Origin: Methylocaldum marinum
GTDB taxonomy: Bacteria; Pseudomonadota; Gammaproteobacteria; Methylococcales; Methylococcaceae
Assembly (NCBI RefSeq): GCF_003584645.1
Contig: NZ_AP017928.1
Location: forward strand, 1,018,981-1,082,980
Direction of reading: 5' to 3'
DNA length: 64,000 bases
Part shown: piece by piece, positions 46,723 through 55,967 of the stretch
How positions within the stretch are numbered: position 1 is the stretch's first letter
Layout: every line of letters begins with the position of its first letter
Program-made: the position numbers and the translations under genes
The notes under the pieces: model-generated
What the model was told of the DNA's origin: nothing
Databases searched by the model: none
Seen by the model: only the letters and a program-made list of their open reading frames with translations

Positions 46723-48822
46723 TCACTCTGTCACACGCTCATACGCTTGTCGGACCACGTTGATCGCGGCCGGCACATCGTCTTGCGAGTCCAGGTTGTA
46801 CAGCACTCCACCCGTTTCAGTTGCGCCGATGATGAAGGCGAATTCCGTGGCATCCCGGGCCCTGCCTGATGGATCTTCGCAGTCGGCAAAATCCATATTC
46901 AGCAAGAGGCTCAGCCGCTGCTTGCGCGGGATGATTTCGACGAAGAAATCGAACACGCGGTAGATGACACTCCGATCATTGGGCAGCTCGACAACATCTT
47001 CACCAAATGCCTGGATCTGTGGACGTAAAGCCTCCAGTAAATTCTTTGCGATGTCATCCAGTTCCAGGTCCTCGATCCTGTAGTTGGCGGCAAAGGCCTT
47101 GTGCTCCTCCAACTCCCGTTGCTTCACGGCCAGCAAATCGACAACCAATGGTCGCCATACGGTCACGGCCTTCTCAGCGAGCAACTTGCCTCGCTGCTCG
47201 ATGGTCGTACCGTCCCACGCCGATTGTTCGCGAATGAACTTGTTCAAGCGCAGCGGGCTCTCATCGAAACCACCGGAAATCGTTTTCTTCTCGGAAAATG
47301 GACGGTCGCTGTAAGTGGAGTTGTATCCGGTCAGCGTCAGATTGCCCAGGCGGTGTAACCACGTCTCCTGCACCGCTCTCCAGTCGCTACCGAGCATCGT
47401 TCGCCATTCCGGACGAAGATCCTCGTTCTGCGGCATAACGTGCTCAATGGAGAAGTTCGAGGTATCGATGCGCTCCTTGCTGAAGTTCTCAAGCCGATCC
47501 AGCAGATAGAAGCAAGTTCGCATGTCGTAGACATCGCGGGTTTCGAGCGCCTCGCGAAATTCGGTATCGCTCGGAAAGCGGCGCTTCTTGCCTTGCCGAT
47601 ACAGCGCCACCTTCAAACTGAGCAACGGCTGGCTCTCGGTGATCCGATAGGCGAGGCTTGCGAATATTTGTCCGAGGCTGCGCGTTTGCATGTCGCACAC
47701 TGAACGCCGGAACACGAAACTTTCCAGCAATTCGACAGCCTCTACGAATTCATCGGTACGCAGGGTCTTGGCTCGGTCATGAAAGTCGTAAAGCGTCAGC
47801 ACGACCGGCGAAGCCACCTCGACCAGGGAGCGCAAGCGGGCGAATGCTGCCTTTAATGCCGGCTGCTTTTCCTGTCCGAGACTGAATGCCGTGTAGTAGC
47901 TTCCAAAGCGGCGCAGGTCGCTGAGGATGCCATCGACACCACGCTTTTCGACAGTACGCGAGAAGTAGCTGCGGAACTCGTGATAGATCTCGGCCGCTTT
48001 CAATGGCGTGCCGGGACGCAGTTGCAGCGTCAGAAAATCCTTCACGAATTTATCGAACTCGGTACGGTAGCGCCGCCCGAAAGCCTGCTCGATCGGCTGC
48101 CAGTGTTCTTCGTAGAGCTGCGTCTGGGAGGACTCGTCCAGACGCATCAGCACGAAATTTCGAATCAGATCGGCCTGAGTCAAATCTACCCCAGTAGAGT
48201 TCAGGCTTTCAAAGATCATCTGCGGGTCATCTTGGCCGCGCGTCAGGCTCACATCCACGACCACCAGCTTCTTGATGCCGTTGTAGACGGTTTGCACGTC
48301 GGCCTGGGCGACCAAATCACGCAGGAACAGGAAGTTCTCCTTCACCCGTTCCGAGACAGCCTCTGGCAACGTCTTTCCATCCAGAAGCGCAATCAGCGTT
48401 TCGTGATCTGCCCGGCGCAGATGCAGCTTGTGCCGCCGCTCTCCCTTGCCGTGCCGGTTGCGCAGGTAATAGTCATCCAGCTCATCGGGCGTCGCTTCCT
48501 CCTCTCCCTGACCTGAGTTTCCAGGAAGCTGTGCCATCCGGTCACGAAGCGCGATCAACAAAAGCGTCAGGGTAGTAAGGCGTTGTTGGCCGTCGATCAA
48601 CAACCAGCGAGTGATGGTGGCGGTGTTGTCCTCGGCTGCGACATAGACCACTGAGCCAAGGAAGTGCCCCTTCACATTTGGGTCGCTGCCGACGCGAATC
48701 ACATCCTTCCACAGTTGCTGGCAGTGCTTCGTTCCCCAGCTGTAGTCGCGCTGAAAGATCGGCACGATGAATTGCTTCGCGCCCTGCAGCAGATTGGTAA
48801 CCAGCGTGTCTTCTGCTTTCAT
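46723..48822 (-). CDS. GmrSD-like DUF262/DUF1524 protein
   Basis: 699 residues. The N-terminal DUF262 (ParB/sulfiredoxin-like) domain has PIFQRDYSW and the nucleotide motif DGQQRLTTL (residues 77-85); the C-terminal DUF1524 HNH-type nuclease has FSIEHVMPQ and LHRLGNLTLTGYN; a further small domain of about 120 residues ends the protein. The fused form is typical of type IV restriction enzymes that cut glucosylated or hydroxymethylated phage DNA. It follows hsdR by 9 bases, so it is probably co-expressed and would attack phages that evade type I restriction by modifying their DNA. Confidence 0.9.
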   Translation of the reverse strand: MKAEDTLVTNLLQGAKQFIVPIFQRDYSWGTKHCQQLWKDVIRVGSDPNVKGHFLGSVVYVAAEDNTATITRWLLIDGQQRLTTLTLLLIALRDRMAQLPGNSGQGEEEATPDELDDYYLRNRHGKGERRHKLHLRRADHETLIALLDGKTLPEAVSERVKENFLFLRDLVAQADVQTVYNGIKKLVVVDVSLTRGQDDPQMIFESLNSTGVDLTQADLIRNFVLMRLDESSQTQLYEEHWQPIEQAFGRRYRTEFDKFVKDFLTLQLRPGTPLKAAEIYHEFRSYFSRTVEKRGVDGILSDLRRFGSYYTAFSLGQEKQPALKAAFARLRSLVEVASPVVLTLYDFHDRAKTLRTDEFVEAVELLESFVFRRSVCDMQTRSLGQIFASLAYRITESQPLLSLKVALYRQGKKRRFPSDTEFREALETRDVYDMRTCFYLLDRLENFSKERIDTSNFSIEHVMPQNEDLRPEWRTMLGSDWRAVQETWLHRLGNLTLTGYNSTYSDRPFSEKKTISGGFDESPLRLNKFIREQSAWDGTTIEQRGKLLAEKAVTVWRPLVVDLLAVKQRELEEHKAFAANYRIEDLELDDIAKNLLEALRPQIQAFGEDVVELPNDRSVIYRVFDFFVEIIPRKQRLSLLLNMDFADCEDPSGRARDATEFAFIIGATETGGVLYNLDSQDDVPAAINVVRQAYERVTE

Positions 48823-48831
48823 GCTCGGGCC

Positions 48832-51810
48832 TCAGTAATACTGCCGGATGTAGCTGTACGCTTTCTCGAACAGCTCTTCATCGGCATGCAGCTTGTACTT
48901 GAACAAAGATTTCCTGAGCGCCTTCTTGATCTCGCGCTCGCCAGCGAGTGTGTCCTGCCAACCGGGAAACCGGACCAAGCGCACGATCTCGTCGATATCC
49001 GCCACCACGCGTTCGACCATGATCGGCGTCTCGGCGGTCTTTACTTCATTGAACAGCTCGGTGAGCGCCGCCTTGCCACGATCCTCGTCCTCTTCCGGAG
49101 GCGTTTCCTTTTCCGCCTGCAGCACTTCCTTGGCCAGTTGCAGCAGTTGCTTGAGAAACTCGACGCTGTTGAGCACACCGGACTCGAAGCGGTCGCGCAG
49201 GGCATCCAGGCGTTCCGAGAGCGCCTTGAACTTGGGGTTGCCTAGGTGTTTGCGTAACCGCCGGGCCACCTTGATCTCGATTTCCTTGGCCTTTTTAGGA
49301 TCGGGATTCGAGAGCACCGCCTCCAGCAGATCAGCGTCCAGCACCAGCGTATCGAGATCGTCGCGCACGGCATCAACGTGCACGTTCTGGTGGATCAGCT
49401 CGATGGTCTTTGCCCCGAGGGAATGCCAGATCAGCTTGCCGTGACCGCTGGAGGGCTGCACCGACTGGTACACCTGCGAGAGCCACTTGTAGTCCCTCTC
49501 GTACTCACCGAGGATCGGATCTGGCGAGATGGCCTCCCAGAGCTTATTGAGCAGGCTGTACTCGACAGCGAAGTTGTCGCGTACCTCGTTGTTGGGCAGG
49601 CATTGCTGGGCGGCGATCAGCCCCTCGTAACCCTCGACAGTGCGATCAACGCCGGCAAAGAAAGCCAAGCATTTCTGCATCGCCTCCGGCAGCCGGTCCT
49701 TGAGCTCCTGAATATTCGACACCACCGCCGTGACGCTCTTGTCGTCGAACTCCAGCGCCTTGGCCACGTCGTCGAAGATGCCGAGGTAATCCACGATCAG
49801 GCCATGGGTCTTCTGCTCGGAGTAGGTGCGGTTCACCCGGCAGATGGCCTGGAGTAAGGTGTGATCGCGCAGCGGCTTATCCAGGTACATCGCCTGCAGG
49901 ATGGGCGCGTCGAAGCCGGTCAGCAGCTTCGAGGTGACGATGATCAGTTTGAGCGGATCGTTGGGGTCGCGGAAGCGGTCGAGCAACCGCTCTTCCTCAT
50001 CCCGCGTGCGCGCATAGGCCTTGTACTGCGGCTCGTTGGCGTTGACCGTCATCACGATGTCGGAGGCCTCCGGCGGCAGCAGCTTGTCCAGCTCCTGCTT
50101 GTAGAGCAGACAGGATTCGCGATCGAAGGTGACGATCTGGCCCTTGAAGCCGTTCGGTTCCACCTTGCTCTGGAAGTGCTGGACGATGTCCTCGCACACG
50201 CGTCGGATGCGCTCCGGGGTCTTCACCAGCACCGCCATCTTGGCAGCAGTCTTGCCAAGGTTGTCGCGGTCGAGGTCGGAGAGACCGCCGGTCATCTCCT
50301 TGAAGGCGGCATCGATGGCTGCCTTGTCGATGTGCAGCTCCAGCAGGCGCGGCTCGAAGTGCAGCTTCAGTGTCGCGCCGTCGCGGATCGACTCCTCGAA
50401 GCCGTAGCGGCTCAGGTAACCCTTGTCATCCTCCTCCGCGCCGAAGGCGTAGAAGGTGTTGCGATCGAAACGATTGATCGGTGTACCGGTCAGGCCGAAC
50501 AAGAAAGCATTCGGTAGCGCATCACGCATTTTGCGGCCGAGGTCGCCTTCCTGGGTGCGGTGCGCCTCATCCACCAAGGCGATGATGTTGCCGCGATCAT
50601 TCAGCACACCATCGGCTTCGCCGAACTTGAAGATCGTCGTGATGATGATCTTGCGCACGTCCTGCGCCAGCAGTTGGCGCAGCTTGTCGCGGGAGTCGGC
50701 CTTCTCGAGGTTGGGGATATCGGCCCCGGTGAAGGTGCCGGTGATCTGGGTATCGAGATCGACACGGTCGACCACGATCAGCACCGTGGGATTCTTCAAG
50801 CGCGGATGCAGACGCAGCTTCTGCGCCGCGAACACCATCAGGAGCGACTTGCCGGACCCCTGGAAGTGCCAGATCAGGCCCTTCTTGGGGTAGCCGGCCA
50901 GCACCCGCTCGACGATCTTGTTGGCCGCCTCGTACTGCTGGTAGCGGCAAATGATCTTGATGCGGCGCTTCTTCTTGTCCGTGGCGAACAAGGTGAAGTT
51001 GGCCAGGATGTCGAGCACCACATGGGGCCGCAGCATGCTCTCGGCAGCCAGTTTCAAGCCATTCAGCGGGTGCTTGAGCGCGTCGCCGTCGTCCTCCAGG
51101 TTCCACGGCCCCCAATCCTTGATGGGCAGGCCGAGCGAGCCGTAGCGATATTCCTTGCCTTCAGTCGCCACCGAGAACACATTGCAGACGAACAGCTCCG
51201 GCACGTGCTTCTCGTAGTCGTCGTGCACCTGCAGCGCGCCATCCACCCAGCTCACCGCCGAGCGCGTCGGCGTCTTGGCTTCGATCAACACCAGCGGCAG
51301 GCCGTTAACCAGCAGGATCAGGTCGGCACGACGCTCGGCGCTACCGGCGCGGAAAGTGAACTGCTGAGTGACGACGTATTGGTTCTGGTCGAGGCTGTCG
51401 AAATCAATAAGGCGAACCGGCACGTGCTCATTGTTCTGACCGAAGGGCATGGAACGCTCGCCCCTGAGCCATGCGGTGAATTCCTCATTGGCGCGGATCA
51501 GACCATCGGAGCGCACCGAGAGCACGATAGCGCGCAGCTTGTAGAGCACCTCGTCGGCGCGGTCCGGCTGGGCGGCAATCTCCGGATTGAGGCGGATCAG
51601 CGCCTCGCGCACCCAGGATTCAACCAGCACGTCTTGGTGCTGGCGGGGGATCTCGGCGCTGGCGACGCGGCGCCAGCCGATGCCCTTGTGGCTGCGGCCG
51701 TAGGCGGCTTCTGGTTCCCGAACGACATTGGCAGAGACCAACTTTGCTGGGCCGGAAAGCAGGTCGTAGAGGTAGGCTTCGACTGTATTAGATTCGTTAA
51801 AGATCGCCAT
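48832..51810 (-). CDS. hsdR: Type I restriction enzyme, R subunit
   Basis: 992 residues. N-terminal nuclease with D163, E177 and K179 (ERRADLILL, IEAKTPTR); SF2 translocase with Walker A FQGSGKSLL (K321), DEAH at 414-417, FGLTGTP and motif VI QAICRVNR; helical C-terminal part that docks onto the methylase. All motifs are intact, so it should be active. It starts 4 bases after hsdS. Cleaves unmodified DNA far from the site after ATP-driven translocation. Confidence 0.97.
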   Translation of the reverse strand: MAIFNESNTVEAYLYDLLSGPAKLVSANVVREPEAAYGRSHKGIGWRRVASAEIPRQHQDVLVESWVREALIRLNPEIAAQPDRADEVLYKLRAIVLSVRSDGLIRANEEFTAWLRGERSMPFGQNNEHVPVRLIDFDSLDQNQYVVTQQFTFRAGSAERRADLILLVNGLPLVLIEAKTPTRSAVSWVDGALQVHDDYEKHVPELFVCNVFSVATEGKEYRYGSLGLPIKDWGPWNLEDDGDALKHPLNGLKLAAESMLRPHVVLDILANFTLFATDKKKRRIKIICRYQQYEAANKIVERVLAGYPKKGLIWHFQGSGKSLLMVFAAQKLRLHPRLKNPTVLIVVDRVDLDTQITGTFTGADIPNLEKADSRDKLRQLLAQDVRKIIITTIFKFGEADGVLNDRGNIIALVDEAHRTQEGDLGRKMRDALPNAFLFGLTGTPINRFDRNTFYAFGAEEDDKGYLSRYGFEESIRDGATLKLHFEPRLLELHIDKAAIDAAFKEMTGGLSDLDRDNLGKTAAKMAVLVKTPERIRRVCEDIVQHFQSKVEPNGFKGQIVTFDRESCLLYKQELDKLLPPEASDIVMTVNANEPQYKAYARTRDEEERLLDRFRDPNDPLKLIIVTSKLLTGFDAPILQAMYLDKPLRDHTLLQAICRVNRTYSEQKTHGLIVDYLGIFDDVAKALEFDDKSVTAVVSNIQELKDRLPEAMQKCLAFFAGVDRTVEGYEGLIAAQQCLPNNEVRDNFAVEYSLLNKLWEAISPDPILGEYERDYKWLSQVYQSVQPSSGHGKLIWHSLGAKTIELIHQNVHVDAVRDDLDTLVLDADLLEAVLSNPDPKKAKEIEIKVARRLRKHLGNPKFKALSERLDALRDRFESGVLNSVEFLKQLLQLAKEVLQAEKETPPEEDEDRGKAALTELFNEVKTAETPIMVERVVADIDEIVRLVRFPGWQDTLAGEREIKKALRKSLFKYKLHADEELFEKAYSYIRQYY

Positions 51811-51814
51811 CTGA

Positions 51815-52969
51815 TTACCCTACGGACAATGCCACTTGGTGCGCGACTCGCCTCATTTCGGCAGTTTTCTTGAATCTCTCTGCCAACTGTCGCTCGTTAG
51901 CCTCAATTTCCTTTATGGACTCAACGATTTCACGTTGCCTATTCAAATCTGGAATGGGTATCGGGAATTCCTTCAATAGCCCGCAGCTGAGTGCATGCTG
52001 ATTCGTGCCCTGTGACCAGTGGCGAAGGGCTTCGTAATTGCTCTCCAGTAGATAGAACAGATACCAAGGATCAAGCGTCTTGCTTGGGATAACCGCACCA
52101 AAGTTCTGATTGATGCAGGCGTCAATTGCCAGCATCGCGGCTCGTCCTCTAGTCTGGCCCTCTCCGATCATCGCAATGAGCGTCGAGCCCGCTGGGATCA
52201 GTGTCAGTGGGCATTCCTCAAGGGCCTGCTCAGTAATGAATTCATCTGCGGCGTCAATGATCCGATCATTCACCTTTCCAGTGGGCAACCATGGAATCGA
52301 TCCCTTCCAGTATTCGTCTCTTGCCCTTCTGGGGGTCGTGCCGTTCCGTATGTCAGCTACAGCTCCCATTTTGACCTTCGGGCTATCGACCAACGAAAAA
52401 GCGTCAAGCGCTACCGACTTTCGCAGCTTCGTAGTTGCGTTACTTGCCGCACGGATGGCTTCGATCTGGTCTTCTAGAGCAGACAGCAAACTCACGCTTC
52501 GCCGCTGCTCCCCCAGTGGCGGCAACGCGAACTCTTGAATCGCGAGTGTTTTCCAGTTAATCGTCGGCGAGAGCGATCCGACCGAAATCTCCACCGCTCG
52601 ATTCATGAACATATCACTCTGCATGAAGAAGGGCAGGAACTGCGGCAGCACAACCTCGGGCTTGGCGCGAAGCACCATCGCATGGGCCGAGCAAATGCCA
52701 TCAAACTCGGCTACGCCCAGCTTGCGTTGATAGGCTCGGCGGCGACCGAAAATGATGTCGCCCTTCTTGAACATCAACTTGGTGGCTTCCACATCGTCCG
52801 GGCTGCCCCAACGCCGAATGCGCAACGAATCGGGATCGAGGTGTTCCAGGCCGACGTAATGCTCCATGCCGGATTCGGATGGATTGTCGATGCGGACATT
52901 GACGTTGGTGGCAATCTGATCGAAGCGCCAGACCTTCCAGCCCGGCTTGAGCGCCGCCCTATCCGCCAT
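51815..52969 (-). CDS. hsdS: Type I restriction enzyme, specificity subunit
   Basis: 384 residues with two target recognition domains (about 8-160 and 200-345), each followed by a helical conserved region (LPPLGEQRRSVSLLSALEDQ and IPDLNRQREIVESIKEIE). It reads the two half-sites and is shared by methylation and restriction complexes. Start overlaps the end of the XRE-ImmA gene by 11 bases, so the toxin-antitoxin genes and hsdS are on one message. The recognised sequence cannot be derived. Confidence 0.95.
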   Translation of the reverse strand: MADRAALKPGWKVWRFDQIATNVNVRIDNPSESGMEHYVGLEHLDPDSLRIRRWGSPDDVEATKLMFKKGDIIFGRRRAYQRKLGVAEFDGICSAHAMVLRAKPEVVLPQFLPFFMQSDMFMNRAVEISVGSLSPTINWKTLAIQEFALPPLGEQRRSVSLLSALEDQIEAIRAASNATTKLRKSVALDAFSLVDSPKVKMGAVADIRNGTTPRRARDEYWKGSIPWLPTGKVNDRIIDAADEFITEQALEECPLTLIPAGSTLIAMIGEGQTRGRAAMLAIDACINQNFGAVIPSKTLDPWYLFYLLESNYEALRHWSQGTNQHALSCGLLKEFPIPIPDLNRQREIVESIKEIEANERQLAERFKKTAEMRRVAHQVALSVG

Positions 52970-54098
52970 GCCCAGCCGCCCTTAATTGGAAGCTCTGCTT
53001 CAATCGGTTCAATACCGTGGCAAACGGCAGGATGCCGTCATGCTGCAGACGGCCTACGACAATACCGGGATGCACATTGATTTCTTCGGCGAACGCGAGA
53101 ATCGCAGCCTCGGAAGTCAGTATCGACAGCCTCTCGACATACTGTTCCGGAATCAGAATATTTCCAGCCCACTGATTCGCCTCATGCTCTCGCGGGTCTT
53201 CGGTATGCGCCGCGTTGGGGTCATCGAGGAAGATGGATTTTTTCTCTTCCTTGCTGTTGGCGTGCAGCAGAATATGCGCCGCCTCGTGGAAGAAGGTGAA
53301 CCAGAATTTGTCGTTGGTCTTGCCGTACAGAGATAGCTGGATCAACGGGCGGGAAACACCCAGCCAGCGGGCCACGCCACTGACGTGGGCGCGGGAGATT
53401 GCCGGCACCAATACCAGCAATACGCCTGCCTCATGCAGCAGCTTGCGCATTTGCGGCTCGAACTCGTGCGGCGGTAGGCAGGTCAAGCCGCGAATATTGT
53501 TCAGTGCCTGCTGAAAGCGGGCCCTGTTGTATTTGGGGTATTTCGGCCCGTCCAGTTGCTCGGCCTGCTGTTCACCCAGACGCAACCAGGCGGATATGGC
53601 GCCCACGTCGCACTGTTCCTCGCGACTGCGACGGAAGGCCATTTCCATGCCGCCGTAGTGGGCACGCCAGTCATCCGGTGAGGCCACGCCAAAAAAGCGC
53701 AGGCAGGCTTGCACCAGCCCCGGCTTGTTCTTGTCCACCACTCGCTGTTTCTCGATGGCACCGCTGGCCATCAGATCCTTGAGCGGCAGTTCCTCCAGCC
53801 AGGGCACCCAGTCAGCGTGACGCTGCTCGGCCTCCAGACGAGCCAGGTGTTTCTGGTAGTTGGCCTCCAGTGCCAGCCAGAAGTCCAAGGTGCTGCCCAG
53901 CACCCTTTCCAGGCGCTGCGCGGCATCCAGGGTGACCGGCACCTTGCCGTTGATCAGCTGGCTGATGTGTTTTTCGCTGTAACCCAAGCGCTGAGCGAGT
54001 TCGGCTTGTGTCCAGCCGCGCTCTTCAGCGACATCCAGAATGGTTTCACCAGGGGGCAGAACCCGGTCTGGCGCAAAGGGAGCACTCAGTTCAGTCAT
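52959..54098 (-). CDS. XRE-ImmA/IrrE antitoxin-type regulator with metalloprotease domain
   Basis: 379 residues. N-terminal helix-turn-helix of HigA type (TQAELAQRLGYSEKHISQLI, about 30-50), then an ImmA/IrrE zinc peptidase domain with HEAAH (HExxH) near residue 285 and the third-ligand Glu region HEANQWAGNILIP. Such proteins act as antitoxins or as proteases that remove a repressor after DNA damage. It overlaps the toxin gene by 8 bases (ATGACTGA) and hsdS by 11, wedging it between hsdM and hsdS. Confidence 0.92.
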   Translation of the reverse strand: MTELSAPFAPDRVLPPGETILDVAEERGWTQAELAQRLGYSEKHISQLINGKVPVTLDAAQRLERVLGSTLDFWLALEANYQKHLARLEAEQRHADWVPWLEELPLKDLMASGAIEKQRVVDKNKPGLVQACLRFFGVASPDDWRAHYGGMEMAFRRSREEQCDVGAISAWLRLGEQQAEQLDGPKYPKYNRARFQQALNNIRGLTCLPPHEFEPQMRKLLHEAGVLLVLVPAISRAHVSGVARWLGVSRPLIQLSLYGKTNDKFWFTFFHEAAHILLHANSKEEKKSIFLDDPNAAHTEDPREHEANQWAGNILIPEQYVERLSILTSEAAILAFAEEINVHPGIVVGRLQHDGILPFATVLNRLKQSFQLRAAGHGG

Positions 54099-54420
54099 GG
54101 TAGTCCCCTATGTATTCAATGCTCACGATGGTGACTTGGCTCCAGTCGATGCCGCCGTCCGGCCGGGTTGGGCAGGGCTCGTTTGCCGGGGCAAACACCA
54201 GCCGCCAGCCCCCGGCAAGATCCAGCGCAAACTGGCCATCCCGGTCACCTTTGAGCGGGTGCGGGTTACCGGCGACCAGCTCGGTTACCCGTGCGGCGGC
54301 TTCCAGCTGCTGAAGGCGCAACAGGAGCTTGCGTGCGCAGGCCGCCCCGAGCTTCTTCTCGGCGGCGGCCTGTTTCTCACACAGCTCGCGGATTTTCTTG
54401 CTCCGGTACTGGATATTCAA
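54091..54420 (-). CDS. higB: HigB/RelE-type toxin
   Basis: 109 residues from a TTG at 54420, which places the product start at NIQYRSKKIRELC, as in HigB proteins; no ATG is available and the open frame further upstream overlaps hsdM. The RelE/ParE fold shows in KLLLRLQQLEAA, NPHPLKGDRDGQFALDL, WRLVFAP and IVSIEYIGDYH. HigB toxins cut mRNA on ribosomes. The TTG start may keep expression low. A perfect 17-base palindrome sits 22 bases upstream. Confidence 0.85.
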   Translation of the reverse strand: MNIQYRSKKIRELCEKQAAAEKKLGAACARKLLLRLQQLEAAARVTELVAGNPHPLKGDRDGQFALDLAGGWRLVFAPANEPCPTRPDGGIDWSQVTIVSIEYIGDYHD

Positions 54421-54442
54421 GTCAACCCCAATCTTATCACTC

Positions 54443-54459
54443 TTTACCAATTTGGTAAA
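54443..54459. promoter_or_regulatory. Palindromic operator candidate for the toxin-antitoxin pair
   Basis: TTTACCAA-T-TTGGTAAA, a perfect 8-base inverted repeat around one base, between the hsdM stop and the toxin start. HigA-type antitoxins bind such sites, so this probably marks an internal autoregulated promoter. Confidence 0.7.
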
Positions 54460-54461
54460 TT

Positions 54462-55967
54462 CTAAGCACTCTGATTCAGCCCATCGAGCGTTTCCACCAA
54501 CGCATCCATCTGCTGCCAGAAGGCGCGGCCGTCGCTTTGCCATTTCTCCCAGGCCGCGCTCAGGCTGACGGCCTCATTGGTTCCGTTGCCGTTCGCCGCG
54601 CTCGTCGACCGCTTTACATACAGCGGAATGGAGAGATTGGCGCCGTTGCGGATGATCTGGTCCAGCGTCGCCACCGCTGCAAAGCCATCGATCGGCGCGA
54701 AGGCGCGGAACGCTTCCAGGATGCGTTGTTGGTGTTCCGGCTTGAGGAAGCTCTGCGCCCGTTCGCGGGTGACTTCGTTCAGCGCGTCGATGAACAGCAC
54801 CTTGCCCTTGCGTTCGGCTGGCTTCCGCCGGTTGCAGACCATGACGCAGGACTCCATCGGGGAGTTGTAGAAGAGATTCGGCCCAAGGCCGATCACCGCT
54901 TCTACCCAGTCCTGCTCGACCATCTTGGCGCGCATGGCCTGTTCCTCGTTGCGGAACAGCACGCCGTGCGGCCACAGGATGGCGCAGCGGCCACGGTCCG
55001 ACAGGCTGGCCAGGATGTGCTGCTGGAAGGCATAGTCGGCCCGACCTTGTGGCGGAGTGCCGAGGAAGTTGCGCCCCCACTTATCCTGGCCCCAGGCTTC
55101 GCGGTCCCACTGTTTGATCGAGTACGGCGGGTTGGCGAGGATCACGTCGAACTTGCGCAGCCGGTCACCTTCGATGTGTTTGGGGTCGGCCAGGGTGTCG
55201 CCCCGGATGATCTGAAAGTCCTCGACGCCATGCAGGAACAGGTTCATCCGGGCGATACCGGATGTAATCAGGTTGCGCTCCTGCCCATACAGCTTGAGGG
55301 TGCGGTACTCGCCGCCGCTGCGCTTGACCTCGGCCAGCGCGGAAATGAGCATGCCGCCGGTGCCGCAGGTGGGGTCGTAGATCGACTCGCCGGCCTGGGG
55401 CGCGAGCAGTTGCGTCATCAGGTGCACGACGGTGCGGTTGGTGTAGAACTCGGCGGCCGTGTGGCCGGAGTCGTCTGCGAACTTCTTGATCAGGAATTCG
55501 TAGGCGTTGCCGAGCTCGTCCTCGGGCACGTTGGCGACCGAGAGCGTTTGCGTCGAGAAATGCTCGATCAGGTTCTTGAGGGTTTCATCCGGCAGGCGCT
55601 CTCGGTTGGTCCAGGGCGCATCCCCGAAAATACCGGCCAGCATGTCCGGGTTGGCTGACTCGATCTGCCGCAAGGCTGACTGGATCGCCATGCCGACGTT
55701 TTTCGGGACCTGGCGCACGTCCTTCCAATGCGCGCCATCTGGTATCTGGAAGCGATGGTTTTCGGCAAACTCGGCATAGGACAAGTCGCCGCCTGACTCC
55801 TTGAGCGCAGCCTGATATTCCTCGTCCCAGACATCGGAAATGCGCTTAAAGAACAGCAGCGGAAAGATGAACTGCTTGTAGTCGCCGGCATCGATGAGGC
55901 CACGCAGCAGCACGGCGGCGCCCCAGAGATAGGATTCGAGTTCTTGTTGGGTAATGCGGGCACTCAT
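54462..55967 (-). CDS. hsdM: Type I restriction enzyme, M subunit (second copy)
   Basis: 501 residues. Helical N-terminal domain, EFYTNR (usual EFYTPR), SAM motif I DPTCGTGGM (198-206) and catalytic NPPY (279-282), an N6-adenine methylase. It shares the layout of the first copy but differs along its length, so this is an old paralogue or a separately acquired subunit rather than a recent duplicate. Start overlaps the stop of the first copy as ATGA. Both copies could join one HsdS as M1M2S. Confidence 0.95.
   Translation of the reverse strand: MSARITQQELESYLWGAAVLLRGLIDAGDYKQFIFPLLFFKRISDVWDEEYQAALKESGGDLSYAEFAENHRFQIPDGAHWKDVRQVPKNVGMAIQSALRQIESANPDMLAGIFGDAPWTNRERLPDETLKNLIEHFSTQTLSVANVPEDELGNAYEFLIKKFADDSGHTAAEFYTNRTVVHLMTQLLAPQAGESIYDPTCGTGGMLISALAEVKRSGGEYRTLKLYGQERNLITSGIARMNLFLHGVEDFQIIRGDTLADPKHIEGDRLRKFDVILANPPYSIKQWDREAWGQDKWGRNFLGTPPQGRADYAFQQHILASLSDRGRCAILWPHGVLFRNEEQAMRAKMVEQDWVEAVIGLGPNLFYNSPMESCVMVCNRRKPAERKGKVLFIDALNEVTRERAQSFLKPEHQQRILEAFRAFAPIDGFAAVATLDQIIRNGANLSIPLYVKRSTSAANGNGTNEAVSLSAAWEKWQSDGRAFWQQMDALVETLDGLNQSA

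Noticed and set aside
50560..51873. 437-codon plus-strand frame
   Set aside because: Antisense to hsdR, whose motifs are complete; composition typical of a shadow frame.
54537..55658. 373-codon plus-strand frame
   Set aside because: Antisense to the second hsdM; no recognisable domain.
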